Source: Syncephalastrum monosporum B8922 (taxonomy: Eukaryota > Mucoromycota > Mucoromycetes > Mucorales > Syncephalastraceae). Taken from it: a stretch of DNA of 10,335 nt. The notes under the pieces were generated by a model. The model saw only the letters and a list, made by a program, of their open reading frames with translations, was not told the DNA's origin and searched no databases. Location of the stretch: NCBI GenBank assembly GCA_000697355.1, contig JNEN01000908.1, positions 1 through 10,335 on the forward strand, written 5' to 3'. This document shows positions 1-6,334 of the stretch, piece by piece. Positions within the stretch are counted from its first letter, which is position 1; each line of letters begins with the position of its first letter. A program made the position numbers and the translations under genes.

Positions 1-58
1 CCATCACGATTTTAGGACCGGAAGGTTGCACGGCATCCGCGCCTTGCTGTTGGGACAT
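1..58 (-). CDS. Retrotransposon gag, N-terminal fragment (left element copy, runs off the window)
   Basis: The minus strand starts an open frame at ATG 58-56 that continues past the left edge of the window. Its 19 visible codons begin MSQQQGADAVQPSGPKIVM, which matches the start of the gag gene at 4303 except for two substitutions (T to S, R to K). The shared start, the shared upstream primer-binding site and the shared LTR identify it as gag of a second copy of the same element. Gag forms the particle that packages element RNA. Only the extreme N-terminus is visible, so I cannot say whether this copy is intact. Confidence 0.8.
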   Translation of the reverse strand, partial: MSQQQGADAVQPSGPKIVM

Positions 59-71
59 TATTGATGTAAAA

Positions 72-88
72 TCCCACTCTCTTCACCA
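72..88 (-). promoter_or_regulatory. Primer-binding site of the left LTR element
   Basis: Read on the minus strand this is TGGTGAAGAGAGTGGGA, starting 4 nt after the LTR end. The 17 bases are identical to those at the same place in the right copy (4273-4289). The reverse complement ends in CCA and has T60 and C61 where a tRNA T-arm requires them, so it reads as the 3' end of a tRNA primer. It does not match either tRNA in this window. Confidence 0.65.
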
Positions 89-341
89 AAAATGACACGT
101 GCGGTGCAATGAGTGATGGTATCGGGTCCGGAGGTAAGGTTCTTGAGCAAGGGAATTATTATCCAGGTACGTTTGGATAAAAGAACAGTCGTCGCACACA
201 GTCCGTCGTATGCAGTAAGTCAATTAAAGGTAATCTCCCAAAGGAATCAAGAAAATAATAAAATGGAACGAATATAATTCGTAGGATAAGATTGATAGAT
301 CGATAGATTGATAGCTTGTATTTATTCTCTTAAGTGCTCTG

Positions 342-349
342 CTTTTATA
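342..349 (-). promoter_or_regulatory. TATA box of left LTR1
   Basis: TATAAAAG on the minus strand, inside the LTR. The right copy has the same octamer at 4024-4031, also about 17 bp downstream of a dyad, which supports it as the Pol II promoter of the element. Confidence 0.65.
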
Positions 350-365
350 CCTTTGGTCACGGCCT

Positions 366-423
366 CATCATCGTACGAGTTAATCGTTATTCTCTCAAAC
401 TCATGAGGAACTCGACGATGATG
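366..423. promoter_or_regulatory. Long dyad upstream of the LTR TATA box (left LTR1)
   Basis: The arms CATCATCGT (366-374) plus CGAGTT and AACTCG plus ACGATGATG (409-423) pair almost perfectly around a spacer of about 27 nt. A dyad of similar size sits at the same position in the right copy but with partly different arm sequence. Confidence 0.55.
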
Positions 424-722
424 GACAAGGTTAATTAATGAACAATCTAAACACAAGAGGAATAAATGAAGGGAAGAAATAAATGAAAACAACGGAAAGA
501 GAGGAAAGAAGTGAAGTGTACCTATAGTAGGTCGAGATTAAAGACAACGAAGGGAAAGGGTGGGGAAGGTGGAGACAACATGCTAACCCCCAAAAGGAAA
601 CATCAAGTCCACGTCCAAAAAAGGGAAACTGATGGTGTCACATGGTCGTGACGCAGACGACATAGGCAGACGGGATCACGTGCTTAGGTTGGCCGGAGAG
701 TGTATTTCAGATTTGTCAAAAT

Positions 723-1094
723 TGACACGTGTAGGATGAGGTGGTGTGTGTGTAGTCTGTTGGACTCTTCGTCGTATAGCCAAGTATGCGATTACGAGGA
801 AATAGACGGTTGATAATGTTACTGCCAGGAGGTGTTGCTGGCTGTCTTGTGTAGTGGCCTTTCTGTACACCAAAACGTTTTCTCGGTCAGGCTTCGGATA
901 AGGCTGACCGTTCGTTAACTCGTAACTTCAATCGCACTCCACGAGGCGAGACTCAAAAGATAAAGTAGAGGTGAAAAAGGTGTCGTTTATTTCTGTCGCA
1001 CTAAGAATTATTAATGAAAGTAGAGCACAAATAGGTTTGTGCCATGTTACTCTTGTGCTAAGAGCGTGCTTAGGTTGGAATGGTCATTATGACA
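723..1094 (-). mobile_element. Candidate degenerate solo LTR related to LTR1
   Basis: On the plus strand it begins TGACACGTGTAGG, the same first nine bases as the left LTR1 inner end, and four bases after that LTR stops. Near its far side is GCGTGCTTAGGTTGG, almost the same as the LTR1 U3 block CACGTGCTTAGGTTGG (678-693), followed by a CA end near 1094. An internal dyad (CGGTCAG 884-890, CTGACCG 904-910) resembles the dyads in the other LTRs. No target duplication is visible and the terminal bases are only partly inverted, so boundaries are tentative. Confidence 0.4.
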
Positions 1095-1112
1095 GGACAA
1101 TCGTTCGAAGTG

Positions 1113-1480
1113 TGACACGGTGCAATGAGGAATGGTGAATGGTGAGTGGTGAATGACAACAAAAGAAAAGAAAATAAAGGGAAGAAAAATAAAAAATTAA
1201 AAGGGAGAAAAAATGGTTGACAGTGACAGCAATAAGATGAGGGGTTTTGACGGTGTTTCATAGGGTTGTGCGGAAATCAAAAATGAGTACAAAAGGGGCA
1301 GGTGGGAGTTGTTTAAAAATGGCCAATCAGATTGGCGGATTTCGACTTCCGGAGAGAAGGAATTTAACCGTACTGATTGCGCAAATGAAAATGAGAATGT
1401 ATAAAATGAATGAAATGTTTCTTGTGCGTGTTTTAAATGTGCCAGGAGTGAGGCCGGAATCACAGTTATAGACCGTGTCA
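1113..1480 (-). mobile_element. Solo LTR directly upstream of tRNA-Ile
   Basis: The 368-bp segment has a perfect 9-bp terminal inverted repeat: TGACACGGT at 1113-1121 and ACCGTGTCA at 1472-1480. Its start (TGACAC..GGTGCAATGAG..ATGG) matches the inner end of left LTR1 (93-117), which gives the family link and the minus orientation. It contains a palindrome with two CCAAT boxes, GCCAATCAGATTGGC (1322-1336), beside an AT-rich TATA-like run. No gag, PBS or matching 5-bp target duplication is seen, so it is probably an old solo LTR. It ends 12 bp before tRNA-Ile. ORFs seen across it are not credible genes. Confidence 0.65.
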
Positions 1481-1492
1481 AAATAAGAACAG

Positions 1493-1566
1493 GCTCGCTT
1501 AGCTCAGTTGGTTAGAGCGTGGTGCTAATAACGCCAAGGTCACAGGTTCGACCCCTGTAGTGAGCA
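1493..1566 (+). tRNA. tRNA-Ile (anticodon AAT), intron-less
   Basis: This is a full 74-nt cloverleaf. Acceptor GCTCGCT pairs with AGTGAGC (one G-T pair), with discriminator A. The D arm is GCTC/GAGC, the anticodon stem TGGTG/CGCCA with loop CTAATAA, so anticodon AAT (isoleucine, wobble A normally edited to inosine), and the T arm is ACAGG-TTCGACC-CCTGT. Internal promoter boxes are intact: A box TAGCTCAGTTGG and B box GGTTCGACCCC. The 3' CCA is not encoded, as usual in eukaryotes. The first TTTT downstream is near 1624, so Pol III termination may use that tract or be leaky. An LTR lies 12 bp upstream and another LTR family begins 78 bp downstream. Confidence 0.97.
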
Positions 1567-1644
1567 TACCTAGTAGGTCATATCACATTGACATTAAATC
1601 ATTCATCTGATTGATGTCTAATCCTTTTGGCTGTTAGGTGCGTG

Positions 1645-1970
1645 TGTCGGGTTGTCGTGTTTCCTTTTGGCTGAATGATCAGGGCCAGGTGGATAAAGAA
1701 ACAAAAGCATAGAGGGTGGATAAGATGATATTTTATTCGTGATAGACGTTGGATATTTATACTATTGAAATCGGTTGAAGTGTGAAATAAGAAGGTGATC
1801 GGTTATGACCTGTGAAAGGAAGGTAAAGCGCATTATTGCGGTAGTGGACAGGGAATGGTAATGGTGGTAATTGAGTGTCGGCAAGGATTCAGGAATGGTA
1901 AGGCTTCTTGGGACAGCCAAAATTATGCGTATTGTGTTACTGTTATTCCAAAAGGAGATCTATGCCGACA
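1645..1970 (-). mobile_element. LTR of a second family (LTR2-a), downstream of tRNA-Ile
   Basis: On the plus strand it starts TGTCGGGT, the reverse complement of the ACCCGACA end of LTR2-c (3481-3488), and ends GCCGACA at 1970. The strongest shared block is inverted with respect to 2998-3085 and 3369-3430: GGCCAGGTGGAT, ACAAAAG and ATAGAGGGTGGATAAGAT. A TATAAATA box on minus (1754-1761) lies at the matching position, and repeated CCTTTTGGCTG motifs flank the U5 end. The 5' half is poorly conserved. It would be transcribed toward tRNA-Ile. Confidence 0.55.
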
Positions 1971-2112
1971 CGGGTGTCGGGAGCTGAACTCCCTTCTTCT
2001 TTTCCACGATGACATCAAGTGCTGCGCACGGTCGTGAATCCGCTTTTAGAAACACCTCCAAGAAGTCCTCCATCCTTTTACGGTTGCGATACCGATTCCT
2101 CGCGCTACCTCT

Positions 2113-2482
2113 GAGTAACGTTAAGAATTAATAATCATATTAACGTATTACTAATATCTATCTTAATTACTTATAAAAATATCTTATTTGTAACTAATAT
2201 AAAAAAGAAAATAATCATTATTTTGCAAATAATAATTATTTTAGAAATATAGTTATTTATGAAATAACAAAATATTTCTTATTCACATGTAAAATATCTC
2301 CTGTTGCAAGTAAATAGAATTTTCACTTTATTATTGGTAGTCGATATTTTTTTATAAGAGTTTAAAGGGATAAGTTCCCTTTAAAAATTCCCAGCACATT
2401 CGTAAGTTTTAACAACTTACAATGTGAATAATATAAGTGCTGTATTTGTTGTTGTTTTTTATAATATGACAAACTACTTTGG
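2113..2482 (+). mobile_element. AT-rich hairpin element, divergent copy A
   Basis: This segment aligns along most of its length with 2571-2989 and 9947-10335: start GAGTAACGTT, CAAATA..TTATTT hairpin, GAAATAT/ATATTTC stem, CTCCTGTTGCAA, TTTAAAGGG/CCCTTTAAA stem and GTAAGTT/AACTTAC stem. It interrupts LTR2-b between blocks that are adjacent in LTR2-c. A possible 3-bp duplication TCT flanks it (2110-2112 and 2483-2485). The 3' terminus is not clearly inverted to the 5' one, so the right edge is approximate. It encodes no protein and would be a non-autonomous element. Confidence 0.55.
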
Positions 2483-2489
2483 TCTAATT

Positions 2490-2514
2490 GGCTATGACGA
2501 TACGCGTCATAGCC
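2490..2514. promoter_or_regulatory. 25-bp palindrome in LTR2-b U3
   Basis: GGCTATGACG (2490-2499) and CGTCATAGCC (2505-2514) form perfect 10-bp arms around ATACG. The same palindrome, with one loop change, is at 3259-3283 in LTR2-c. Confidence 0.7.
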
Positions 2515-2570
2515 CTATCCCTTTAATATACTGTATTTATCCCCTTCCCGTAGGCAAATGCCAAGACCTT

Positions 2571-2989
2571 GAGCAACGTTTCATGTTGAATATGATATAA
2601 ATTAATTGTTAATATTCTTCAAGATTATCTATATATATTCTACCTGACCTTTTAAAATATCAAAATAAAATAATAACTATTTTTCAAATAACAATTATTT
2701 GGAAATAAGGTTGTTATTATAATAACTGCTTATTTCTTCATCTACATTTGAAATATTTCCTGTTGCAACTTTTAAAATAAATTTTAATGATTGATAGTCC
2801 ATATTTCTTTCATTACTTTTTGTTTAAAAAGTAATAAAAACCAAAGAACTCATCTTTGGAAACAGCACTTCGTAAGTTTTTTACAACTTACAGAGAGATA
2901 TTAATGTTTTTATATGATTGGCTATACTTAAAATTATACTTACTGTACTGTATCTTGGTATTGATAATAATAGGTTTAGAACGTTTCTC
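2571..2989 (+). mobile_element. AT-rich hairpin element, copy B (MITE-like, about 419 bp)
   Basis: It starts GAGCAACGTT and ends AACGTTTCTC, terminal inverted repeats matching at 9 of 10 bases, flanked by CTT on both sides (2568-2570, 2990-2992). Removing it joins GCCAAGAC to CTTAGACAACTATAAATACG, which matches uninterrupted LTR2-c at 3328-3351, so there is a paralogous empty site. Hairpins include GAAATAAG/CTTATTTC (2702-2736), ATTACTTTTT/AAAAAGTAAT (2812-2835), CCAAAGA/TCTTTGG (2841-2859) and GTAAGTT/AACTTAC (2872-2891). It has no ORF of its own. The transposase family cannot be named from these ends. Confidence 0.7.
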
Positions 2990-3094
2990 CTTAGACAACT
3001 ATAAATACGCGAGAAGAATAATAAATCATTATCTTATCCACCCTCTATTCTTTTGTTTCGTTTATAATCCACCTGGCCTTGTACCTTACAGCCA

Positions 3095-3488
3095 TGTCGG
3101 GAGTTAAACTCCCCTCCTCTTTTTCCATCCAAACGACGTAAATAGTTGCGCACGGCCAGGCGTCCACATTTGGAACTGATCTAAAGAAGTACCCATCCTT
3201 TTGCGGATGCGATACCGAACATTCATCTCTCGGTCTCTCTCTTCCCCTCCGACTTCTTGGCTATGACGGTACGCGTCATAGCCCATTAACCTTTTATATA
3301 CTTATCCCCTTCTCGCTGGCTAATGCCAAGCTTCTAGAAAAATATAAATACGCGAGAAGAATATCAATAAAAACGTTATCTTATCCACCCTCTATTCTTT
3401 TGGTCCCCGTATCCACCTGGCCTTGTACTTAACAGCCAAAAGGATTACGACAGCCAAAAAGGATTTCTGGCACCGACCATACCCGACA
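3095..3488 (+). mobile_element. LTR2-c, most complete copy of the second LTR family
   Basis: The 394-bp segment begins TGTCGGGAG and ends ACCCGACA, giving 7-bp terminal inverted repeats TGTCGGG/CCCGACA and TG...CA ends. In order it shows a GGGAGTTAAACTCCC hairpin, the CATCCTTTT..GCGATACCG block, a 25-bp palindrome (3259-3283), a TATAAATA box near 3343, the TTATCTTATCCACCCTC block, and two ACAGCCAAAA(A)GGATT repeats in U5. No PBS or gag follows, so it is a solo LTR. It would be transcribed toward the tRNA-Met gene, whose 3' end is 38 bp away. No clear target duplication is seen. Confidence 0.6.
3259..3283. promoter_or_regulatory. 25-bp palindrome in LTR2-c U3
   Basis: GGCTATGACG and CGTCATAGCC are perfect 10-bp arms around GTACG, about 60 bp upstream of the TATAAATA box. 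Perfect conservation of both arms in both LTR2 plus-strand copies suggests a protein-binding or structural role. Confidence 0.7.
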
Positions 3489-3526
3489 AAATGAACGAAA
3501 GACATATCTGAAAGTGATGCTTATAA

Positions 3527-3598
3527 TAGCGGAGAGTGGTTTCGATCCACCGACCTCTGGGTTATGAGCCCAGCGCGCTTCCTCTGCGCTACTCCGCT
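3527..3598 (-). tRNA. Initiator tRNA-Met (anticodon CAT), intron-less
   Basis: The minus strand folds into a 72-nt cloverleaf: acceptor AGCGGAG/CTCCGCT with discriminator A, D arm GCGC/GCGC, anticodon stem CTGGG/CCCAG with loop CTCATAA, and T arm GGTGG-ATCGAAA-CCACT. Hallmarks of a eukaryotic initiator are all present: the A1-U72 end pair, GG/CC pairs next to the anticodon loop, and A at positions 54 and 60 in the T loop instead of the usual T54. It delivers the starting methionine to the 40S subunit with eIF2. The nearest downstream T run on its strand is TTTT around 3488-3491, inside the LTR2-c end. LTR1 begins 13 bp upstream of its 5' end. Confidence 0.97.
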
Positions 3599-3944
3599 AT
3601 TATAGTTATTTTGGCAAAACTGAAATACACTTTACGGCCAACCTAAGCACGTGATCCCGTTTGCCTATGTCGCCTGCATCACGACCATGTGACGCCATTC
3701 GGTTACCCCTTTTAGAAGTGGATCTGACCTTCCTTTTTCGTCCGAATTGTTTTTCCGCCCCCTTCCCTCTCCTTCATCTTTCCTTTCCGTCATATCACTG
3801 CATTAACCCATTCACGTCTTCATTTTTCCCTTTCTTGCAGTAATCCCTACCTATTTCAGGTGTACCTCACTTCGTTCGTTGTCATTTTTATACTTCCATC
3901 AATTTTTAAGCTCATTTATTGAATTTTATTTAGACTACCATGTT

Positions 3945-4006
3945 GTCTCATCATCGATACTTTCATGAGTCTGAGGGAATAAGATTAGTTGATACGATGA
4001 TGAGAC
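3945..4006. promoter_or_regulatory. Long dyad upstream of the LTR TATA box (right LTR1)
   Basis: GTCTCATCATCG (3945-3956) and CGATGATGAGAC (3995-4006) are perfect 12-bp arms separated by 38 nt. The dyad ends 17 bp before TATAAAAG, as in the left copy. Confidence 0.6.
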
Positions 4007-4023
4007 CATGGTTGAAGCTACAG

Positions 4024-4031
4024 TATAAAAG
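4024..4031 (+). promoter_or_regulatory. TATA box of right LTR1
   Basis: TATAAAAG at the position equivalent to 342-349 in the left LTR. It is the likely Pol II promoter for gag. Confidence 0.65.
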
Positions 4032-4272
4032 CCGAACGATGCAATCGAATAAAAAAATAATTTCATACCTGACGAATATTTTTGGGCTCCACCTTTATTC
4101 TTTTTCTTGATTCCTTTGGGAGATTTACCTTATTGACTTACTGCATACGACGGACTGTGTGCGACGATTGTCAATTTCTCTATTTATCCAAACGTACCTG
4201 GATAAATTCCCTTGCTCAAGAACCTACCTCCGGACCCGATACCATCACTTATTGCACCGCACGTGTCATTTT

Positions 4273-4289
4273 TGGTGAAGAGAGTGGGA
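4273..4289 (+). promoter_or_regulatory. Primer-binding site of the right LTR element
   Basis: TGGTGAAGAGAGTGGGA starts four bases after the LTR end and is identical to the left copy, while sequence just downstream differs. A tRNA using it would have acceptor 5' strand GAAGAGA and T-stem 5' strand GTGGG. Confidence 0.65.
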
Positions 4290-4302
4290 TAATTTTTCAA
4301 CA

Positions 4303-5082
4303 ATGTCCCAACAGCAAGGCGCGGATGCCGTGCAACCTACCGGTCCACGTATCGTGATGGATCAACCCACAGATTTCGGACAGCAGTCCACCTTACCTGG
4401 CTTCGGCCGCCGCTACCTGGCGAAATTCTTGGGTGAACCAACGAAGTTCACCGGTCGTCAGGAGCGCAATCCAAAGGCGTGGCTCCAACACATCGAGCTG
4501 ATCAAAGATGCCATTATGGCAACCGACGAAGAGGCGATCTTGATCGCGGCCTCGCACTTCACGGATCGCGCCGAGGCTTGGTGGCGAGTTTATCAGGACC
4601 ACCTGATGCGGTATGACTGGGCCCACTTCAAGACCCTTTTCCTGTCCCAGTTTGCCGCGCAAGAAGACTATGATCACGTATGGGACGAGATTGAGTCGAG
4701 GCGCCAGCAGGAGCATGAGACGGTCGACGATGTTGCTTTCTCATTGGACGAGTTGTTCGGCTTGGTAGGTGTCCCCAATGACTCGTATCGACAGCGCGCT
4801 TTTCTCCGGGCGATCAAGCCCAGCATCGCCTGGGAGCTGGAACGGGGCAACCTGGAAAATTCCACCTGGACGTCGATGGTGCGAGAGGCGCGGCGTATTG
4901 AGAAACTCCAGGCGAAGTACGCGGCAAAACGTCCCGCACCCCAGGAGAACGGCGCCGACTTAGGTGACCTTCTGCGGGAAATGCGCACGATGAATCTGCG
5001 CATGGCGAATTCGGGGCAAGGCCCAGCCGCGAACAAACCGTTGTGGGTTTTTTGGAGTGTGTGGGGTTTTTGGTCTAGGTGA
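4303..5082 (+). pseudogene. Retrotransposon gag, 3'-truncated (LTR element, probably Ty3/Gypsy-like)
   Basis: The ATG at 4303 is conserved in the left copy and lies just past the PBS. The 259-codon frame has the look of a retrotransposon gag (capsid) domain at about residues 40-205: FTGRQERNPKAWLQHIE at 49-65, then FTDRAEAWW at 86-94, W106 followed by F109, F113 and F117, and QRAFLRAIKPSIAWELE at 164-180. Gag assembles the virus-like particle in the cytoplasm. Homology-like sequence ends around codon 246 (nt 5040). After that the frame reads low-complexity WVFWSVWGFWSR from G/T-rich DNA and stops. No CCHC zinc knuckle, protease, reverse transcriptase, RNase H or integrase follows, so this copy is defective. 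The Ty3/Gypsy assignment is an inference from gag style. Overlapping ORFs in other frames are shadows. Confidence 0.8.
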
Positions 5083-5590
5083 CCTGCAAGGCACTTGGTA
5101 GGTTCGTGTAGTGTAAGGCTATTAACCAGAGGGGATAATAGTAGCTATATGAGGATAGGTACTATTATATGTCGCAATGAGCACCAGCAAAGCTTAAAAA
5201 TGTGGCTTTGCAAAGAGAAGAGAAGAAAAAGGGTAAAACTAAGCTATATGTAAGCTTGTGGAAGAAAATAAAGGTGAAGTGTCAAAGAGGTGATATAGAA
5301 GAGGTCCGGAAGCGGAGAAATGAATCAGAGGGACAGAATTTGTCAAAAAAGTTTCGCAATGTCGAAATGGCGAGGTTGCAACTTGGTGTTTTCGGTGGTG
5401 ACTTGCAATGAGAACCAACGGAGACGTATGACTGAGTGCGGCTTTGGCGCAAAAAGGTATCAGAGAGTATATAAAGATAGTCTGAAAGTAAAGTCGAAGT
5501 AAAGTCTGAATTTATTCGTTGGGCCAAAAACTGAAGCCTATATATACTAATGGATAAGGAGTATGATACTGCGGGATGGGTTAAGAAATA
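5083..5590. other. Purine-rich non-coding stretch with a TATA-like site
   Basis: After the gag break the plus strand is rich in G and A. Short ORFs here are lysine- and glutamate-rich by composition and show no domain. A TATATAAAG sequence is at 5468-5476, but no gene follows it. The 16-mer AAAAACTGAAGCCTAT (5526-5541) recurs at 9096-9111. I see no RNA gene. Confidence 0.4.
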
Positions 5591-5790
5591 AGAAAAGGGA
5601 ATTGAGAAAAGTAAAAAGACCGATAAAAAAGTACGATGGTCTGTAAAAAAGTAAAGAAGATGGTAGAAATGTACGATGGTACGTAGAAAAGTACAAAGGT
5701 ACGTAAAAAATTAGGAAAGAGGTGAAGAAAGTAGAAAAGGGGTGAAGAAAGTAAAGAGGTGTGTAGAAAATTAAGAAAAAAGGAAAGGGA
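5591..5790. repeat. Degenerate 20-bp-period minisatellite
   Basis: About ten units keep a strict 20-bp register, for example GTACGATGGTACGTAGAAAA (5671), GTACAAAGGTACGTAAAAAA (5691) and GTAGAAAAGGGGTGAAGAAA (5731). The plus strand is nearly free of C. The array runs directly into the transposase remnant. The long minus-strand ORF across it (5581-5931) is compositional. Confidence 0.75.
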
Positions 5791-5796
5791 AAAAAT

Positions 5797-6315
5797 GTGG
5801 AGTCGGGTTACACACCCTACACCGTCCAAGGGACCATTAAGCATAGTGGCGGAAACATCATGCTGTGGGGCTGTATGCTCTGGAACGGTGTTGGGCATAT
5901 GTGCCGTATCGATGGCGGCATGGACCAACACCTGTACAAGGATATTCTGGAGGATTACCTGCAGAGCTCAACAGAATACTATGGCCACAGCATAGGCAGC
6001 ATGGTGTTCCAGCATGACAATGACTCCAAACACAAGTCCAAGCTCGTTACCGAATGGCTACGCAACAAGCAGATCAAATTTCTAGACTGGTCAGCACAAT
6101 CCCCGGACTTGAACCCAATTGAGCACTTGTGGAGCCATCTGAAAAGGCGTTTGAACGCCTACGAGACCAACCCCACCAGCATGCAAGAATTGTGGGAGCG
6201 TACCGAGGAGGAATGGAGCAAAATAGACTCAAATGTATGCCAAAGCCTTATAGAAAGCATGCCTAAACGTTTAGAGTATGTTAGAAAAGCTAAAGGTAGA
6301 TACACGAAGTATTAA
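5797..6315 (+). pseudogene. Tc1-type (IS630-Tc1-mariner, DD34E) transposase, N-terminally truncated
   Basis: This frame, open from 5767 but with recognisable transposase only from about 5794, encodes the C-terminal half of a Tc1 transposase. Visible motifs, numbered from GTG 5797, are KHSGGNIMLWGCM (15-27), FQHDNDSKH (71-79) with the second catalytic Asp D74, and SPDLNPIEHLW (102-112) with the catalytic Glu E109. Exactly 34 residues lie between D74 and E109, the DD34E spacing of Tc1. About 172 residues remain of the usual 340 or so. The DNA-binding helix-turn-helix domains and the first catalytic Asp are missing, so it cannot act. The 5' side is replaced by the 20-bp minisatellite. The start codon is not genuine. 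The stop at 6313-6315 looks natural. Confidence 0.92.
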
Positions 6316-6334
6316 ATATAATTTTTACCTAACA

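Larger units (their letters stand above)
93..718 (-). mobile_element. LTR of the gag-bearing retroelement, left copy (family LTR1)
   Basis: This is the reverse-complement counterpart of the LTR at 3612-4268. On the plus strand it begins TGACACGTG and ends TTTGTCA, giving TG...CA ends and a 5-bp terminal inverted repeat. The PBS and gag start follow at its inner end, so it is a 5' LTR. Similar blocks in both copies include the U3 start (GTGATCCCGT, AACCTAAGCACG), a TATA box (342-349), the U5 stretch before CCTTTGGGAGATT, and the tRNA-primer region. The middle has drifted and differs in length (626 versus 657 bp). Transcription would run leftwards, away from tRNA-Ile. Confidence 0.85.
1975..3094 (+). 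mobile_element. LTR2-b, interrupted by two AT-rich elements
   Basis: Its pieces line up in order with LTR2-c. 1975-2109 begins TGTCGGGAG and has the AACTCCC hairpin, GCGCACGG and the CATCCTTTT..GCGATACCG block. 2490-2568 carries a 25-bp palindrome followed by TATCCCCTTC and AATGCCAAG. 2993-3094 contains TATAAATACGCGAGAAGAAT and the TTATCTTATCCACCCTC block, then ends at ACAGCCA. The gaps are filled by the elements at 2113-2482 and 2571-2989. Its own 3' end is missing because LTR2-c starts at 3095, so the two LTRs were joined by insertion or recombination. The 83-codon ORF at 2856-3107 spans this junction and is not a gene. Confidence 0.6.
3612..4268 (+). mobile_element. LTR of the gag-bearing retroelement, right copy (family LTR1)
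   Basis: It starts TGGCAAAACTGAAATACAC, against TGACAAATCTGAAATACAC in the left copy, and ends GCACGTGTCA, followed by the spacer TTTT and the PBS. The two LTRs match in U3 (AAGCACGTGATCCCGT), at the TATA box and through U5 (CTTGATTCCTTTGGGAGATT, GCATACGACGGACTGTG). The LTR boundary is 13 bp from the 5' end of tRNA-Met, and the element is transcribed away from that gene. ORFs at 3661-3843 and 4082-4357 lie in the LTR and are not credible genes. Confidence 0.85.

Noticed and set aside
676..873. 65-codon minus-strand ORF upstream of left LTR1
   Set aside because: It spans the boundary of two LTRs, shows no domain and is typical of chance frames in this composition.
1197..1481. 94-codon minus and 74-codon plus ORFs over the solo LTR
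   Set aside because: Both strands are open together in low-complexity sequence inside an LTR with 9-bp inverted ends, and no motif is seen.
2856..3107. 83-codon plus-strand ORF with hydrophobic middle
   Set aside because: It crosses the edge of the AT-rich element into LTR2-b and LTR2-c, so it is a chance frame over a repeat junction.
4269..4302. PBS complementary to initiator tRNA-Met
   Set aside because: Only the TGGT shared by all CCA-ending tRNAs matches; the rest disagrees with the tRNA-Met at 3527-3598.
4393..5036. Minus-strand ORFs of 107 and 120 codons opposite gag
   Set aside because: They are shadows of the gag reading frame, and the plus-strand frame has clear gag sequence.
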